NCBI GenBank assembly: GCA_016165875.1
Contig: JABBOT010000082.1
Span: 930,001 to 994,000 of the forward strand
Length of the DNA stretch: 64,000 nucleotides
Direction: 5' to 3'
Source: Acanthopleura granulata
Taxonomy: Eukaryota; Mollusca; Polyplacophora; Chitonida; Chitonidae
The notes beneath the pieces were generated by a model. That model saw only the letters and a program-made list of their open reading frames with translations, was not told where the DNA came from and did no database searches. Below are positions 1 to 11,999 of this stretch, piece by piece; within the stretch, counting starts at the first letter, position 1, and each line of letters starts with the position of its first letter. Position numbers and translations under genes: made by a program.

Positions 1-2339
1 ATCACCTTATTTGTTCTTCCACACACGTTTACACGCATAAACGAAACCAAACTTATATTTCTATCTGTGCAAACTTATTTCTAAATTAGCGTCAGGCAAA
101 ATAAGTAAATGTCTCATATGCTGCAAAAGGTCACTTACAGACAATGACATCCACATGTGGGTTGCAATAAAAAAGAGGAACTCACCGTTAAAACGAAGAG
201 GATCAGTAACTTCATCATGTCCATTCCACGATCGGTATCGTACATAAATAATAAAATAAGTTAAAAATACGGTAATTCTCTAGTGGGCCACCATATATAG
301 GCCAATTTTTGGCGCGAATTATCTGTGAATAAAACTCTCACTGATAAGTGTTAAAACATTAAACGATCACACGCTGTTCCAGTCTGCTGTGGCAGTTATG
401 ACTGCTGTTCAAATCTGAAGATTGTTGAGTGGTGCAGTGCGCTATATATCGCCATTCGCGATGACAGAAAAAACTAAACCTTGCTGAATGAGAAGAATAC
501 ATTAAATGTACAAGTGGATGTAAATACATCGCAATGAGCAATGGTGCGTGTCGGGCTGTACCAGCCAGGGTGCTCTCCAGTTGTTGAGTAGATAATGGAG
601 CGGCCTGAGGCGGTTTAACACCACAGATAAAAAACATGTATATATAAAATGCGACGTTGATCTCGACATCAGTGATAACACACATTATGCAATAGTTTAT
701 ATTTTTTGTATTATTTTTTTTTTCCACCGCGGCTAGACTGGCAGCTAGGAAGTGTTGTTTTGGGGTTCACAAAAACTTTAGAATACAAGAATGCACAGTT
801 CTGTGGGTAGTTCTTGGATAGATCATTGTATGGAAGGAAATAATTTAATGTGCTTTTATCATTCATTTAGCTGAAATAAGGTTCACGCTCTGCCGAAGAT
901 CGTTTTATCATTTGATTGACGAGAAGAAATCGACAATATAGCTTCGAGCAAACCAGTGTATATTGTAAGGTAGAAAACAAAACTTCTGACGTAAAATGGC
1001 CGGTTTCTATAAAACCGGAAATGGATTCGAATCCACAATCCCATTCACCAAGATTTGCTCCTCCACAGATTCCTACCTAAGAGATCTTTACCTTTTCTAA
1101 TTTACCCGATATTTGTACATTAAACACAAAGAAATCGACATCTTCACCCCCAAAATTGCCACTGAACGGATTCGAACTCTTACCGAACGCAAACAATAAC
1201 ATTTTATAGAGAGTGGATATTTAGCTGCTCATTCTAATTACCCCATGAATCATCGAGGAAGTCTATATGAAATCTCCAGAGAAAGCAGCGCATGTCACCT
1301 CACTCGAGATTTGATTATTATGAACAACACGTTCATATTTCCCACGCATATGACGACAAAAGAAGACTGATGAATGCTGACAATATTAAAGGGTATACTT
1401 CATGATGAAAGCTTCTATTAACAAAGCACTGTATGAAAAGGAGCCTCAGAGACTCACAATGGAATAATATGCCTCATTTATAATATTTCAAATTTCAAAT
1501 TTTTGTTTTTCAAATATCTCTAACTATGAAAGGGCGTGAACCCCCTTTTTATGTTTATGTTTTTGGCAAAAGTTTCGAGAAGAAAAATGAAAGTATTAGT
1601 GAAGTACCAGTCTAAAAGCGACACGAATTTAAGCATATGTCATGTGGGAATTTCGCAATCATTTTTTCCCATTTGCTACATCTCATTAAGAATTGTAAAG
1701 ACTCATATCATACTAGTTTGTAATAACTATCATTTTAATATAAAAATGGAAAAATATTGTCAATATTAAAAACGGCGACAGATTGCAATTTTGCCATTGT
1801 CTAATTCATTCCCTCACAAAGGAGTTGAGAAATAACGCCCACTGTGTGGTCGTCCGAATATGATCGGATTGGTTCGGAGATATCCAATCAAAACTGAGGT
1901 TGCAGAATTAGTTCACAGAGTTCTCTGAAAAAAATTATCTGAATACATCTTGTGTACATCAATTTCTGGGGAAAAGGATGAATCTGGTCACGAGTTAGAA
2001 TGAGCTCGACACTCATAGATGCACCCCGATTGCTTGTTTTGTTTCCTCTTGTAGCAGACCAGACCCAATGGGACAGTGCTGCCGCCAGTGATTTGTTTCG
2101 TGTGGTTTACAGCTTATTGTTACTGTTAAAAATGTATCTGGGGTATTTCAGAAAAGGACAAACATACAGAGGGTGCAGATGAGGCAAGATGTATTCTGGT
2201 CATCAGTACAAGTCTACGTGTACATCCATCACTGTTGCCAAGCTTTGCGGAGACCCTAACTCGTACCTTACTCACTGGTACATTTACAACGTTGACATCG
2301 TATAAGACGCTACCGTATCTATTTATTTTTTGCAATTTT
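1..2339. other. Non-coding stretch, nothing recognised
   Basis: No family, RNA gene or repeat was recognised. The longest open frame is on the minus strand (359-727, 122 codons). It has no recognisable domain, begins at a lysine/asparagine-rich stretch and is probably a chance frame. Two sites near 1,030 and 1,170 resemble a pol III B box (GATTCGAA) but lack a partner A box. Confidence 0.5.
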
Positions 2340-2482
2340 ACGGCTTATTCAATAACATTTCTTACTTTAAGTAGGCCGTCATTATAGTGGGAGGAAAACG
2401 AATAGTGACAGTTAGAGGGAGGTGGAATCCATGACCATCGGAAAACTGCTGGCAGACCTTCCCACGTCCCAGTTTGAAAGCA
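2340..2482 (-). mobile_element. SINE family A, 3' half fragment
   Basis: Degenerate match to the minus-orientation SINE core: the GTGGGAGGAAA block, then CATGACCATC and GCTGGCAGACCTTCCCACGT. It lacks the tRNA-like head and abuts a fragment of a second SINE family. Confidence 0.7.
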
Positions 2483-2486
2483 TACA

Positions 2487-2690
2487 TTGCTGCCGCCAAT
2501 GGAGGGATCATGCCGATGACACCATGCATGCCACCCCACTGTGACTCGGCCACATTATACAGAAATCGGCCGGCCATGCAGTCCTGTTTCCTTACTCTAA
2601 CCTCTCATTGCGGGGCGTCAAGTCAGGCAACAAGTAGCATTTTTAAAGTTTTTAAAGGAAATGACCGGGGAAGAATTGGGCAATTTGTAG
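2487..2690 (-). mobile_element. SINE family B fragment
   Basis: Matches in order the blocks seen at 7,770-8,070 and, inverted, at 58,700-59,020: ATCATGCCGATGACACCATG, a pyrimidine block CCTGTTTCCTTACTCTAACC, and AGGCAACAAGTAGC followed by TTTTTAAAG. The family appears to be a tRNA-derived SINE. Confidence 0.65.
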
Positions 2691-2699
2691 TAAAAGAGT

Positions 2700-3446
2700 A
2701 TGGCATGAAGATTTAGAAACCACCACCAATTTTTTTTTTTGGATTTTTTTAATTCCGAGGAAACAAATTTTAAGGTACGTCATAACACGCACTCAATCAT
2801 GAATAATGTATACCTCCACGTAACAGGGGACGCAACTGTGAAATTAGTTTTGATCAACCAGATCGCTGGATTAAGTAAAGCCGGACTAGCAGATATGACA
2901 TGAATAGGGCCCTTAAAGCATTACCATTCTGTCTTTTGAATGTACATAATGCTATTCATACACGGATACGAATTCAACGGACGGTTGGCAGCTACCACTT
3001 GTTTTGTCAGGGCACAGACAAGAACGCAGAGCTGGCAAGAGAGTCAGAAACGGCAGATTTTAGCTGCACGAACACCATGTCGAATACATAAGGACCAATC
3101 ATTTCACCGCTAGAGAGTGTAGGGCCCGATACCCGTCAGTCAGCCAGTATCGGGTCGGTAAAATGTCGGCGTCTTCTGACAGCCATATCAGCACACGGTA
3201 ATGAAGAAATACTCCTTAGAGAACGTCTGCACAATTATCGGATGGTGTTTTTTAAATCTTCAAACTTTACTCTTTTCACTACAATTTACGTTATACACCC
3301 TCGGCCTTCTCCCTTAAGCCCGCCCCGAATCTCCCTATCTCGAGGCTGACGCTCTAACAACTAGGCAACTGAGGAAGTCATCTTGTCAGGAAAAACTTGG
3401 AAATCATACAAAAATGAATTCAGATAACATCCGCTGAGATTACACA
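2700..3446. other. Non-coding stretch, nothing recognised
   Basis: Short open frames only. A homopolymer T run near 2,730 and a purine-rich block near 3,000 are the only visible features. Confidence 0.5.
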
Positions 3447-3449
3447 GAA

Positions 3450-3646
3450 AGGAACAGTTTGGATAATACATACACAGAAAGGAACAGTTTGGATAATACA
3501 TACACAGGAAGGAACAGTTTGGATAATACATACACAGAAAGGAACAGTTTGGATAATACATACACAGAAAGGAACAGTTTGGATAATACATACACAGAAA
3601 GGAACAGTTTGGATAATACATACACAGAAAGGAACAGTTTGGATAC
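3450..3646. repeat. 30-bp minisatellite, about 6.5 copies
   Basis: The unit GGAACAGTTTGGATAATACA plus TACACAGAAA repeats almost perfectly; one copy has an A-to-G change. Because 30 is a multiple of three and the unit has no stop in several frames, open frames run through on both strands (for example 3,459-3,692 plus and 3,361-3,684 minus). These repeat-derived peptides are not evidence of a gene. Confidence 0.97.
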
Positions 3647-3746
3647 CCACCTGGCTTTGCAAGGACCTTTGTGTGCATATTCATATATATGATTCCCTTT
3701 GGACTCGGTACACCCTAACAACATCCTATTCTCAGATTGGTAGTTA

Positions 3747-4004
3747 TCATTTAGAAAGTGAATTTAAGTAACAGTATTAAAGTTATTTGAGATTACACTT
3801 TCTAGATATAGCACAGGTTCTAGTGCTTGGTCGAGTGGTCTAAATTGGTCGAGTGGTCTAAATGGTTGACATGTATTGCTGGCTATTTGGTGACTGACTC
3901 TGAGGTCGCTGGTTCGAAACCCGGATAGGTCTCAGCCAATTTTCACCACTAGAACCTGTCATATATATATATATATAGAAAGTGCAATTTCTAATAACGA
4001 TAAC
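3747..4004 (+). mobile_element. Hairpin element with tRNA-like core, copy 1
   Basis: A left arm running to the TTACACTTTCTAGATATAGC segment is answered by an inverted right arm GAAAGTGCAATTTCTAATAA. Between them lies a tRNA-like segment with A-box-like GGTCGAGTGGTC and B box GGTTCGAAACCC. The A-box segment is duplicated in tandem (3,828-3,843 and 3,846-3,861) and an AT run sits in the right arm. A close copy lies at 15,675. It reads as a non-autonomous element, either a foldback MITE or a SINE caught in a hairpin. Confidence 0.75.
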
Positions 4005-4059
4005 ATATGATTTTGATTAGATTGACTATAAATTATGTACTTTAAGTAAGACTCCTTGG

Positions 4060-5160
4060 AGAAGGTCGTCGCAATATTGGTGGAGAGGGCGAAAACGAGA
4101 GGAAAATGTTTTCTGGTAGTTCTGGCTAACTAATCGTGTTTACTACAGTGGTACACTCTTTTCCGGACCTAGAGCATAAGTTGTCTGCCCTTTTCATTCA
4201 TTTAGGCGTGGGTAACGACTATGGGCGCGAAAAACTCCCCGTTGTGGATCCGTTAACTGTCAGACTTATTGTCAGTTTTAACTTGTTTATTATAAATTAA
4301 GAGCTTAAATTAAGAAAGTTAAAAAGTCAAGCAAGACTGTATACGAACACTACGGAGATATGGAAACGCCATAAATGAAACATTTTTTCCATAATTACTT
4401 AACGCTTACATAAAAAACGCGAAAATATTGTGTTGTGTTAAATAAAAAGGTATTATCTTACTTTAATAATGTTTAATTAGATATACATTATTAAGGTGTT
4501 GAACTATGCATATATTAAAGATTACTGTCGTATGTTATTAATATAAAAACAATGATCCCATAATTTACTTCCGCTGGAATGGCTGTGATTTACTCTGTGC
4601 CGAAGAATAGCTCACGTGGATGAGGATGTAGACCAGGCCCCAGGATCATGAACCTGTCTTAGACAAAAGTTTTGTGGTGGTATTCCTGAACTTATTGTAG
4701 ACCTGAAATGCTAATTTTCGTTTTTGTCGAGAAGGCCTTAGGCAGCTCTTGGTATTAAAATACACCTTCTTAAGGTGTGTCACAATTTAAGCGTGGTAAA
4801 CTTTTCAGAAGTTAAGACAGTCTGACTTAGGTCTATGACAGCTTAGACCTAAGTCCCGATCCTGGGGCCCCTTTCTGCGCATATTGCATACTGGTATTAT
4901 GAGGATTTAGGTAACATGGCGTGCTGCTACTGTGAGACTTTTCTGCGGCAGTATTTAAAGGTAGTAATTCTGAGCACTGACTTGCAGTTAATTCTTCAGG
5001 AATGGTAATTACTCTTGCCATGGTTGAAAACCACCCAGGCAACCTGTCAACAAGAATGAGGTCTGGGCATCGGTCGGCTGGCGGATTCCGCTATTTTAGC
5101 AATTGTAGATCACACACAATGCCAGAGGCCATAAGCACTGGAATGTGACGAGTGACGTCT
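4060..5160. other. Non-coding stretch, nothing recognised
   Basis: AT-rich DNA with no recognisable repeat. The minus-strand frame at 4,833-5,042 has no domain. Confidence 0.5.
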
Positions 5161-5189
5161 AATAAATTGCATTTGAAATCACAATTTTT

Positions 5190-5370
5190 TTTTTGCCTAA
5201 TTCTGCTTAAGTCATGGTGCTTAGGGGGTGTGTAAGTAGTTACTTCGTAAACACTTCCACGCACAGAATAAAATCCTAACTGAGGTAAACTGACAAGAGG
5301 ACCATTCCTTACCAACCATCACACTGTCGACGGTGCTCTGGTTTTACTCCTCTGCGATGTAGTATCAGAC
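5190..5370 (+). repeat. Dispersed repeat family E, copy
   Basis: Shares with 17,155-17,450, 19,205-19,490 and 39,195-39,390 the ordered blocks TTCTGCTTAAGTCATGGTGC, a G-run, AATAAAATCCTAACTGAGG and CCATCACACTGTC. No coding capacity. It looks like a non-autonomous interspersed repeat. Confidence 0.7.
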
Positions 5371-5379
5371 TAACGTAAC

Positions 5380-6660
5380 CATATGACTTTGAGTTTTTAG
5401 TTGTACTTTTTATGGAGTACAGATTTTATCACTATTTTAAGGGCATATTTCCTCGGGCTTGACTGCGGCTTTCAGTCAGGAAGTATCTAGATCAAGAACT
5501 TAGCTGGATGAGGTGCGGTGACCCCCCCGCCCCCACTTCCTCTTCCCCGTCTTCTTCTTCCTAACCCATCCCTGTCCCATCTTAACCTATAATTGCATAA
5601 CAGAAGTAATCATGAATGTGCTGTTCAGTAAAAAGATAGCTTAGCGTTTAATGTCGCACTTAAAAATTTGTTCCGTGTATGACGGCGGCAGGAAATAAAA
5701 GAAATATATTTAAATCAGGTCAAATGCATACTCACATTGCTAAAATTGTACTTTTATTCTCATTTCTAGATCCACATATGTACACATGAACAAAATGCCC
5801 TGGGCATAATGCCCCCGCCCCCACTCTTCCACCACTTCCATCTGTTTACTGATGCCCCTTCACGACGTCAGCACTTGGTCGGTCGTGCATCACAGCTTGA
5901 AGATCATTCACAATAATTGACTCCTGGTACCGAAACTGTATCCACTTGACTTCTGAGTTTTGGATAAGACTACTGGATTGTGTCTCACGAATCTGTACTT
6001 TGTTACCCGTTGCACATGGTGCATCGCGCAAGGGCTCCGCTTGTCGGAGTCAAAAAAGCGAAATGCACATGTTTTTTCTTTACTCACAGCGATCCGCACT
6101 TAACGTGTTTTCCTGTCTCCGCGAAGCGCTCCCATCACGAGACGTCTTAATCCGCCCCATGGCAACAAGTCTCGCCCATTCTCGCGCTATTTGTGTCACC
6201 ACGTGACCAATCTTTGCACAGCGCGTGCATTAGGGCCTCGGGTTCTCTGAAATTTCTTCTGTTATCTTTGTCCATTTGTGATTAAATTTGTCTTATAACG
6301 GGCGCTGTGAAAGAGCAAATGATTAAGTTAAGACTGAAAGGTTTTTTTTTATCCCTAGGCGAGACCCCCAAGTTATCAAGATAACCACAGAGCCAACTAT
6401 TAGCGCCTAGGACCACATATCACCTCTTTGATCTATGGTTCACTGGTCCACTTTAGTAAGTTTAGTATATTAACAAAAATAAAAATAAAATAAAATAACA
6501 AAAATAAAAAAATAAAAAAAATAACAATGACTCAGGTTTATTTCGTTGACTTTTCTGGAATTCTTCTCCACTCCCCCCCACCACCCCCCTCCGAAAAAAT
6601 CTGAGCTATTCATAATCTGATGTTTTTAACACCAGGCTAAAGTATTTTTCACTTATAAGA
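5380..6660. other. Non-coding stretch with simple-sequence patches
   Basis: Contains a C-rich patch (5,520-5,540), a C-rich patch near 5,810 and an AAAAT-type run (6,475-6,530). Frames at 5,846-6,206 overlap on both strands and carry no recognisable domain. Confidence 0.5.
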
Positions 6661-6881
6661 CGTGATCAGTTTACGAATGGGTGGAGGAAATTAATCTGGT
6701 AACCCGGGGTAAACCACTGACTTTGAATACGTTTTAATAAATATCCGATGTATTTCTATATTGATAAAGTCATAATGTAATGATCTGGAAATATTTATTT
6801 CCTTTTAATTTTAAGATTATGGCTGGTGTACATGGCAGCATTTTTTCCATAGATCCAAAAATGCCCTTTGCTTCTGAATCC

Positions 6882-7022
6882 GGCCGTACGTGGGAAGGTC
6901 TGTCAGCAACCTATAGATGGCCGTGGGTTTCTCCCCGGGCTCTGTCCGGTTTTCTCCCACCCTTGTGCTATCCACCGTTGTATGAGTGAAATGTTCTTGA
7001 GTACGGGGGTAATTGGTTTAAT
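6882..7022 (+). mobile_element. SINE family A, 3' half
   Basis: Plus orientation: CCGTACGTGGGAAGGTCTGT, the core with GGGTTTCTCCCCGGGCTCTG, then GTATGAGTGAAATGTTCTTG and a decayed terminus. The tRNA-like head is missing. Confidence 0.85.
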
Positions 7023-7075
7023 ATGAAAGAGAGAGAGAAAGATGGCCACTCTTTACCTATGAAGTGGGGCTTTTT

Positions 7076-7210
7076 ATCAGTTTACCTCAGGAAGGGTTTT
7101 ATTCCAACTGTTCATGTAAGGGAGCCGTTCTTTTCCACTGGTTTCATGCTTGACGTCATTTCCTCGGGTTCATGTAAGTGTTTAAAACGTAACAACTTAC
7201 ATGTCCTCTA
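7076..7210 (-). repeat. Dispersed repeat family E, inverted copy
   Basis: Reverse complement of the family E core: TCAGTTTACCTCAGGAAGGG, TTTTATTCCAACTGTTCATG and the TGTAAGTGTTT block. Confidence 0.6.
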
Positions 7211-7299
7211 GCACAATGACGGAATCAGGTCCAAAATTGCAGTTATGTTAAATGCAATTTATTTGGTACCACTAGTGAAAAATTACTCAAATTGCTGTT

Positions 7300-7568
7300 G
7301 GGGTGTCCGTGGCTGAGGGAGTTATAACCCGCCAGAACGGCGTTATGACATCGTGTCTCTCACCAATGGGGTGGCTGTAAGTCCACCTCATGCTGGTTTC
7401 CTCTCCGGCCGTCCATGGGAAGGTCTGCCAGCAACCCAGCTGCGGATGGTCTTGGATTTCCCCCGGGCTTTGCTCGGCTTCCTCCCACCATAATGCTGGC
7501 CGCCGTCGTATAAGTGAAATATTCTTGTGTACAGCGTAAAACACCAATCAAATAAATAAATAAATAAA
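7300..7568 (+). mobile_element. SINE family A, full length
   Basis: Reads from the tRNA-like head (GTCCGTGGCTGAGGGAGTTA) through GTAAGTCCACCTCATGCTGG, the conserved core and GTATAAGTGAAATATTCTTG to GCGTAAAACACCAATC and an AAATAAAT tail. The B box is diverged, so it is probably inactive. Open frames on the minus strand here are repeat-derived. Confidence 0.93.
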
Positions 7569-7769
7569 ACAATGCAAAGTGACAGGGTCTGAGTCAAATG
7601 CAGTTCATCATTGTTTATTAAAGAAACACCTGTCCCTGTGTAACACTTTATTGCCCGGGCGGCAAATCATTCTTTGCAATGGTGTTGCCGTCCAAACCTA
7701 CTTAAGTACTTGTGAATGTATGCATGAATGTATTTATTCTTAGGTTTTACCTCTGACTTCACAATTTTA

Positions 7770-8075
7770 CAGACGCAGAGGAGTCCTGGGTATGTATACA
7801 TACTGTATCTTCTCCGGACATGGCGAGTCCATGCGAGAACGCCCTGTCGCCACTGGAACATCATGCCGAAGACACCAGACAAGACACCTCATTCAGTCAC
7901 ATGCATTATATATTGACACCAGATGAACCAGTCACGTTTTTCTTCCTCTAACCTCCCAGTGCTGAGCTCTAAGCGAGACAACAAGTGGTCTCTTTGCTAT
8001 GACCCGATCTGGCATAGATCTCTATCTCCCGACCTCGTGACAACGCTCTAACCTCCAACCGCCTCGACTGTATTC
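7770..8075 (-). mobile_element. SINE family B, long copy
   Basis: Ordered blocks: CATCATGCCGAAGACACCAG, TGACACCAGATGAACCAGTC, CTTCCTCTAACCTCCCAGTG, a CTAAGCGAGACAACAAGTGG block and a tRNA-like head remnant around CAACGCTCTAACC. Confidence 0.75.
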
Positions 8076-8643
8076 GCTTGATAAATTAAGCAACAAATTC
8101 ATAAAAAATGCATATATGCAGAATGGCGTTTGAATTCTGCAGATGTTGCTACCGCTGACTTGCTGAGGTGAGACACAAATGACCCTCACCTTTGTTATTT
8201 GTCTGATCAACATATGAGTCATTTCAAAGGTCAGTGTAACCAGTTGAGTAGCAAAATGAAAATGTAATAATAAATTTCTACACACAATACAACATTTAAT
8301 ATCGCATTTATCATTATCAAGGCGTCTCGTAAGCACTCTGATGATATCTTCATAATTAAGTGAAAGTTCATGGCCCGACGCTGTAGTTTGGCTTGTCCCC
8401 GCCAAAGACAGCCCCAGGCCTCAGCTGTCAGAGACGATCCTTCCAGACGCACGGATTGCACAAAGATTTACAACAGGCCTCACTTGCACGAAGCCCTCTT
8501 GACGTTACAAGCACGTATAACTACTCTGGCAATCAGCACTGTAGGCATTACGTCGTCAAGGTAGTTACGTGCTCTTAAAGTTAAGAGGTCCTCCTGCATG
8601 TGGGCCCTGGGGCACCCCAAACACAACAATTGCTCACATGTAT

Positions 8644-8882
8644 TCATTTATTTATTTCATATTCTTCACTCAAGAATATTTCACTTATACGACGGCGGCC
8701 AGCATTATGGTGGGAGGAAACCGGGCACAGACCAAGAAAACCCAGGACCATCCGCAGGTTGCTGGCGGACCTGCCCAAGTGAGGCCGGAGAGGAAACCGG
8801 CGTGAACTGGACTTGAACTCACATGGACCGCATTGGTGGGAGGCTTCTGGGTCATTGCACTAACCAGCTGAGGCACGGAAGG
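8644..8882 (-). mobile_element. SINE family A, nearly full length
   Basis: Minus orientation, from a degenerate TTTATTTATTT tail, ACTCAAGAATATTTCACTTA, CGGCGGCCAGCATTATGGTG and GAACTGGACTTGAACTCACA to GCTGAGGCACGGAAGGC. It directly abuts the reverse transcriptase fragment at 8,886. Confidence 0.93.
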
Positions 8883-8885
8883 CTA

Positions 8886-9257
8886 CAAGGCGAGATATGT
8901 AAACGATATATGAAGATCCATTCGGTATATTGCTATCCAAGTACGGATAAATCACACTATGAAAAGCGAAGCTATCTCGCTTGTCTTAGAGTCGGCGTGA
9001 CAGGAAACCGTTGTGGTCGTTGTACAGGTATAAGTCCAGATAACATGCACCATCTGGAGAATCTGTAGTTTGCATTAAATCCAGCGAAGGTGAACTTATA
9101 TCTTTCGCAGCCTTTGTTACATATGGGCTATTTACAGCTAACAAATCATCAATATACCGAGGAAGACCAAGAATAGTTTTTTTTTCATTTTTGCATTTCG
9201 TGGAGGATGACTTGTCGTCCACATATGATGTGTATATCCTCACGTCACATGTGGGTA
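8886..9257 (-). pseudogene. Penelope-like reverse transcriptase fragment
   Basis: The minus strand encodes part of a reverse transcriptase: a RYIDDLLAVN catalytic box, then YLDLYLYNDHNGFLSRRL, then after an in-frame stop (the codon next to DKRD) DKRDSFAFHSVIYPYLDS. The spacing of YIDD, YLDL and YDKRD with a following Y-P-Y-L-x-S-N-I-P resembles a class of Penelope-like or related elements that I know only from general memory. The tyrosine of YDKRD is replaced by a TAA. The fragment is cut at both sides by SINE sequence (8,644-8,882 and 9,265-9,335), so it is a dead relic. No endonuclease domain is present. Confidence 0.7.
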
Positions 9258-9264
9258 AGGTCGG

Positions 9265-9335
9265 ATGTAAACCAAATTCTTGAACATGGCGTTAAACAGC
9301 GATCAAATAGAAAAGTAAATAAATAAATAAATTTA
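9265..9335 (+). mobile_element. SINE family A, decayed 3' end
   Basis: AAATTCTTGAACATGGCGTT and CAGCGATCAAATAG followed by an AAATAAAT tail match the SINE terminus. Confidence 0.6.
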
Positions 9336-9868
9336 TTGGTGGCATACACAAAAAATTGACTTATGTATATACGGAAATAGATTTACATGATATAAGTTTA
9401 TAAAATGCCTTATTGTGGAAAGTAAAAATAAATATAATTGTATTGAACACAAGACGCTTCTTAGCTTGCCGCTTAAGTCAAGAGATTAGGCAATCACCAA
9501 GTAAAGGTTTCCCTGCCTCTCCAGTTTCCCTAACCCATAAAAATGGATGTGTAAGTGAACTGCTTTTTTCTTTAGCGTTGATAGCCAAATCAATTAACTA
9601 CATGAAGAAATCCATGGTCCGTCGTAATATTTATTTGACTGATTGAATTTTGCCATTACGCCGTAGTGAAAACGTGACTAATAGTATTTGACTTAACACT
9701 GTTTATTTTCACATGCGTGTAAGGCGTGTTGAAATTCTTTATTTTTCTCCTAGTTGATCTTTATTCCTTGAGTATTGAAAATAAAGAAATGCAAACAGAG
9801 GCGTGTTGTATTGAAGTTCTTCTTGAGGTCAGTTCAAAGACTGAAAAAAGGAGTGGTAATTGATTAGA

Positions 9869-10127
9869 ATTTTATTTATTTATTTGATTTGTGTTTTTAC
9901 GCCGTACTCAGATATATTTTACTTATTATGGCCAGTATTATGGTGGGATGAAACCGGGGAGAGCCCAGGGCAAGTCCACGACCATCCGCAAGTTGCTGGC
10001 AGACCTTCCCACTTACGGCCGGAGAGGAAGGCAGCATGAGCTGAACTCACAGCGACCGCATTGGTGGGAGGCTTCTGGGTCATTGCGCTCCGCTAGCGCG
10101 CTAACCGACTGGGCCACGGAGGCCCCC
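9869..10127 (-). mobile_element. SINE family A, full length
   Basis: Tail TTTATTTATTTATTTGATTT, TACGCCGTACTCAGATATAT, core, then CTCACAGCGACCGCATTGGT and a head ending CTAACCGACTGGGCCACGG. The plus-strand frame 9,891-10,133 is repeat-derived. Confidence 0.95.
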
Positions 10128-10395
10128 GATTAGATCGATTAGTGTGGCCTACCGGCTTTTTGACAAAATGTTATTCGGATTATTCATATTGCTGATATGG
10201 AAGCAATAATTTAGTTTTCTTTATTGTATATGATGGGTTTTTTTGAGGTCGCATTAAAGTTGTATTCATTTATACGCCGTTTTATATAAGTCAAAGAAAC
10301 CGGTGTGCCTAGAGCAAAGTACTGACCTTACATTTATATAAATGAAATTGTCGAGGATACGGTTTACCAATACAAGTTATATACATTAGAACAGA

Positions 10396-11145
10396 ATCGT
10401 GTAAGTCATGTGTAGATAGCATTCGGCTTTTGCAAGGTCAGGAAAATAACTCAGCGGAATATAGTGTCATCCTAATTCTTGCCTCTGCATGACTGACCAA
10501 TCACGGTTTGCTACAAGCTGAACAAAGCCAAAGACAAGACTTGCTGTCTCAGAAAGATTTTTTCCCGTTAAAAAACAGAAAAACATATGCTTTACAAGGT
10601 AAAGATAAGACTTTATCCTAACTATTCATGAAGTCACAGTACTTCAACATACTATTTCATTCCATTGTTTTTATGTCATATCCATGGTATTGTTTAGTAA
10701 ATGTGATGATTACTAGGATTTTGGGTAATTCCAAGCCACTAGCGTCTAATAAACTTAACTACATCAAATGGCTGTGGAGAAGACAACGCTCTAGAAAAAT
10801 TAAATTGTATCTAGCAGTTAGATTATCAACAAAAACTTATTGATAGATTACAACACAGTCATGTAAGTTACATGTAGATAGTAGCCGACGTTTGAATAGA
10901 AAACTAGATAGAATATAGATGTATATTATGTACAGTTGTATAGGTTCTGATATTGTGAACTTAGTCACTAAACATTGCTGTAGCATTTTGCAAGGTCAGG
11001 AAAACACCTCAGCCGAAAATAGCGCCATCGTAATTCCCTTCTCTGACTGGCCAATCACGTTTTGTTTCCAGGTAAGTAAAAGCAAGGACAAGATTTGCTG
11101 TCTGGCGAAGATTTCTTTCTTGTAAAAAAACAACAAAAATAGGTT
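10396..11145 (+). repeat. Direct duplication of about 170 bp
   Basis: The segment at 10,430-10,590 (TTTGCAAGGTCAGGAAAATA, a GACTGACCAATCACG block, GACAAGACTTGCTGTCTC) recurs at 10,984-11,145 (TTTTGCAAGGTCAGGAAAAC, CTGACTGGCCAATCACG, GACAAGATTTGCTGTCTG). The flanking GTAAGT-CATGTAGATAG piece is also shared, suggesting a period of about 550 bp. A CCAAT motif is conserved in both. No gene is evident. Confidence 0.75.
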
Positions 11146-11149
11146 GTGT

Positions 11150-11990
11150 GCCGTTAATAAGATAATATTATCCAGGAAAATCTGACGTTATTTAATTGGT
11201 AGCATGTTCACTGAGCTCGATATTCCTCAAAAGTCAGAATTTTCTGTTCTCATTGTGATAAAATCAAATAATCAGAAAATCAGTAGGCCACGCTGAATGT
11301 ATAGTTTCCATGTCTATTCATTGTTTTCGTCTTCGAGACATGTGATTCTCACCTGGCTCCCACGGACGTGCTTTTAGAGGAATACCGGGCTTACCCGAAG
11401 GTATGTACGAACTAGTTCCGTAAAATCCATTTCATTGTTCAGAATGTATTTACAATGTCACGAATTAGATGTTTTTCTCTCAACACAAAATTTTCTCAAA
11501 CCATTCATGAAAGCATCTGTTATGTTTGTTCTCTTTATGAAACAGCTGTTCTTAAAAGCAGTGTAGCTAGTTAAAACTTGTTTCATTAAATGTTAGATTC
11601 ACCTGGATAGGTGTTTGTAATTCGCCGAACCGTTAAATATACGTCAAGCTGTTTTTTTGTAGATATAATTTTATTTTTTCATAATTTTAAGGTTAGGCAA
11701 CTGCAGCTTAGTACGAACCCTTTTTTTCAATTTGCTAACCTTTTTATCAGCCAATTAAATACGTGAAAGTTCACCAAAATTCACCTGTTGTTCTGACTGG
11801 CCAATAGCCAGCGAGAGCCAGGGTTAACGCGTCTTTGTTGCACCCTGTAGCGCACTTCCGTTTCTCTCAGGGTGTCTACTGAGGAAACCACCAGGTACAT
11901 CAAGGCACGAGAATGGTTCAAAGAACTGTACACAAAAAGGAGAGAAATGATAAAAAAACACAAACCTGACCACACATGAATAAAGATATC
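11150..11990. other. Non-coding stretch, nothing recognised
   Basis: AT-rich DNA. A short CTGACTGGCCAATAGCCAGC at 11,795 echoes the CCAAT-containing segment of the upstream duplication. Confidence 0.45.
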
Positions 11991-11999
11991 TTATCGTGA

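Noticed and set aside
3361..3724. Open frames on both strands over 3,361-3,724 (such as repeated CTYVLSKLFLS-type peptides)
   Set aside because: They are readings of the 30-bp minisatellite, open because the unit length is a multiple of three.
7287..7597. Several overlapping minus-strand frames with tryptophan-rich peptides
   Set aside because: They lie inside a SINE family A copy and recur in other copies.
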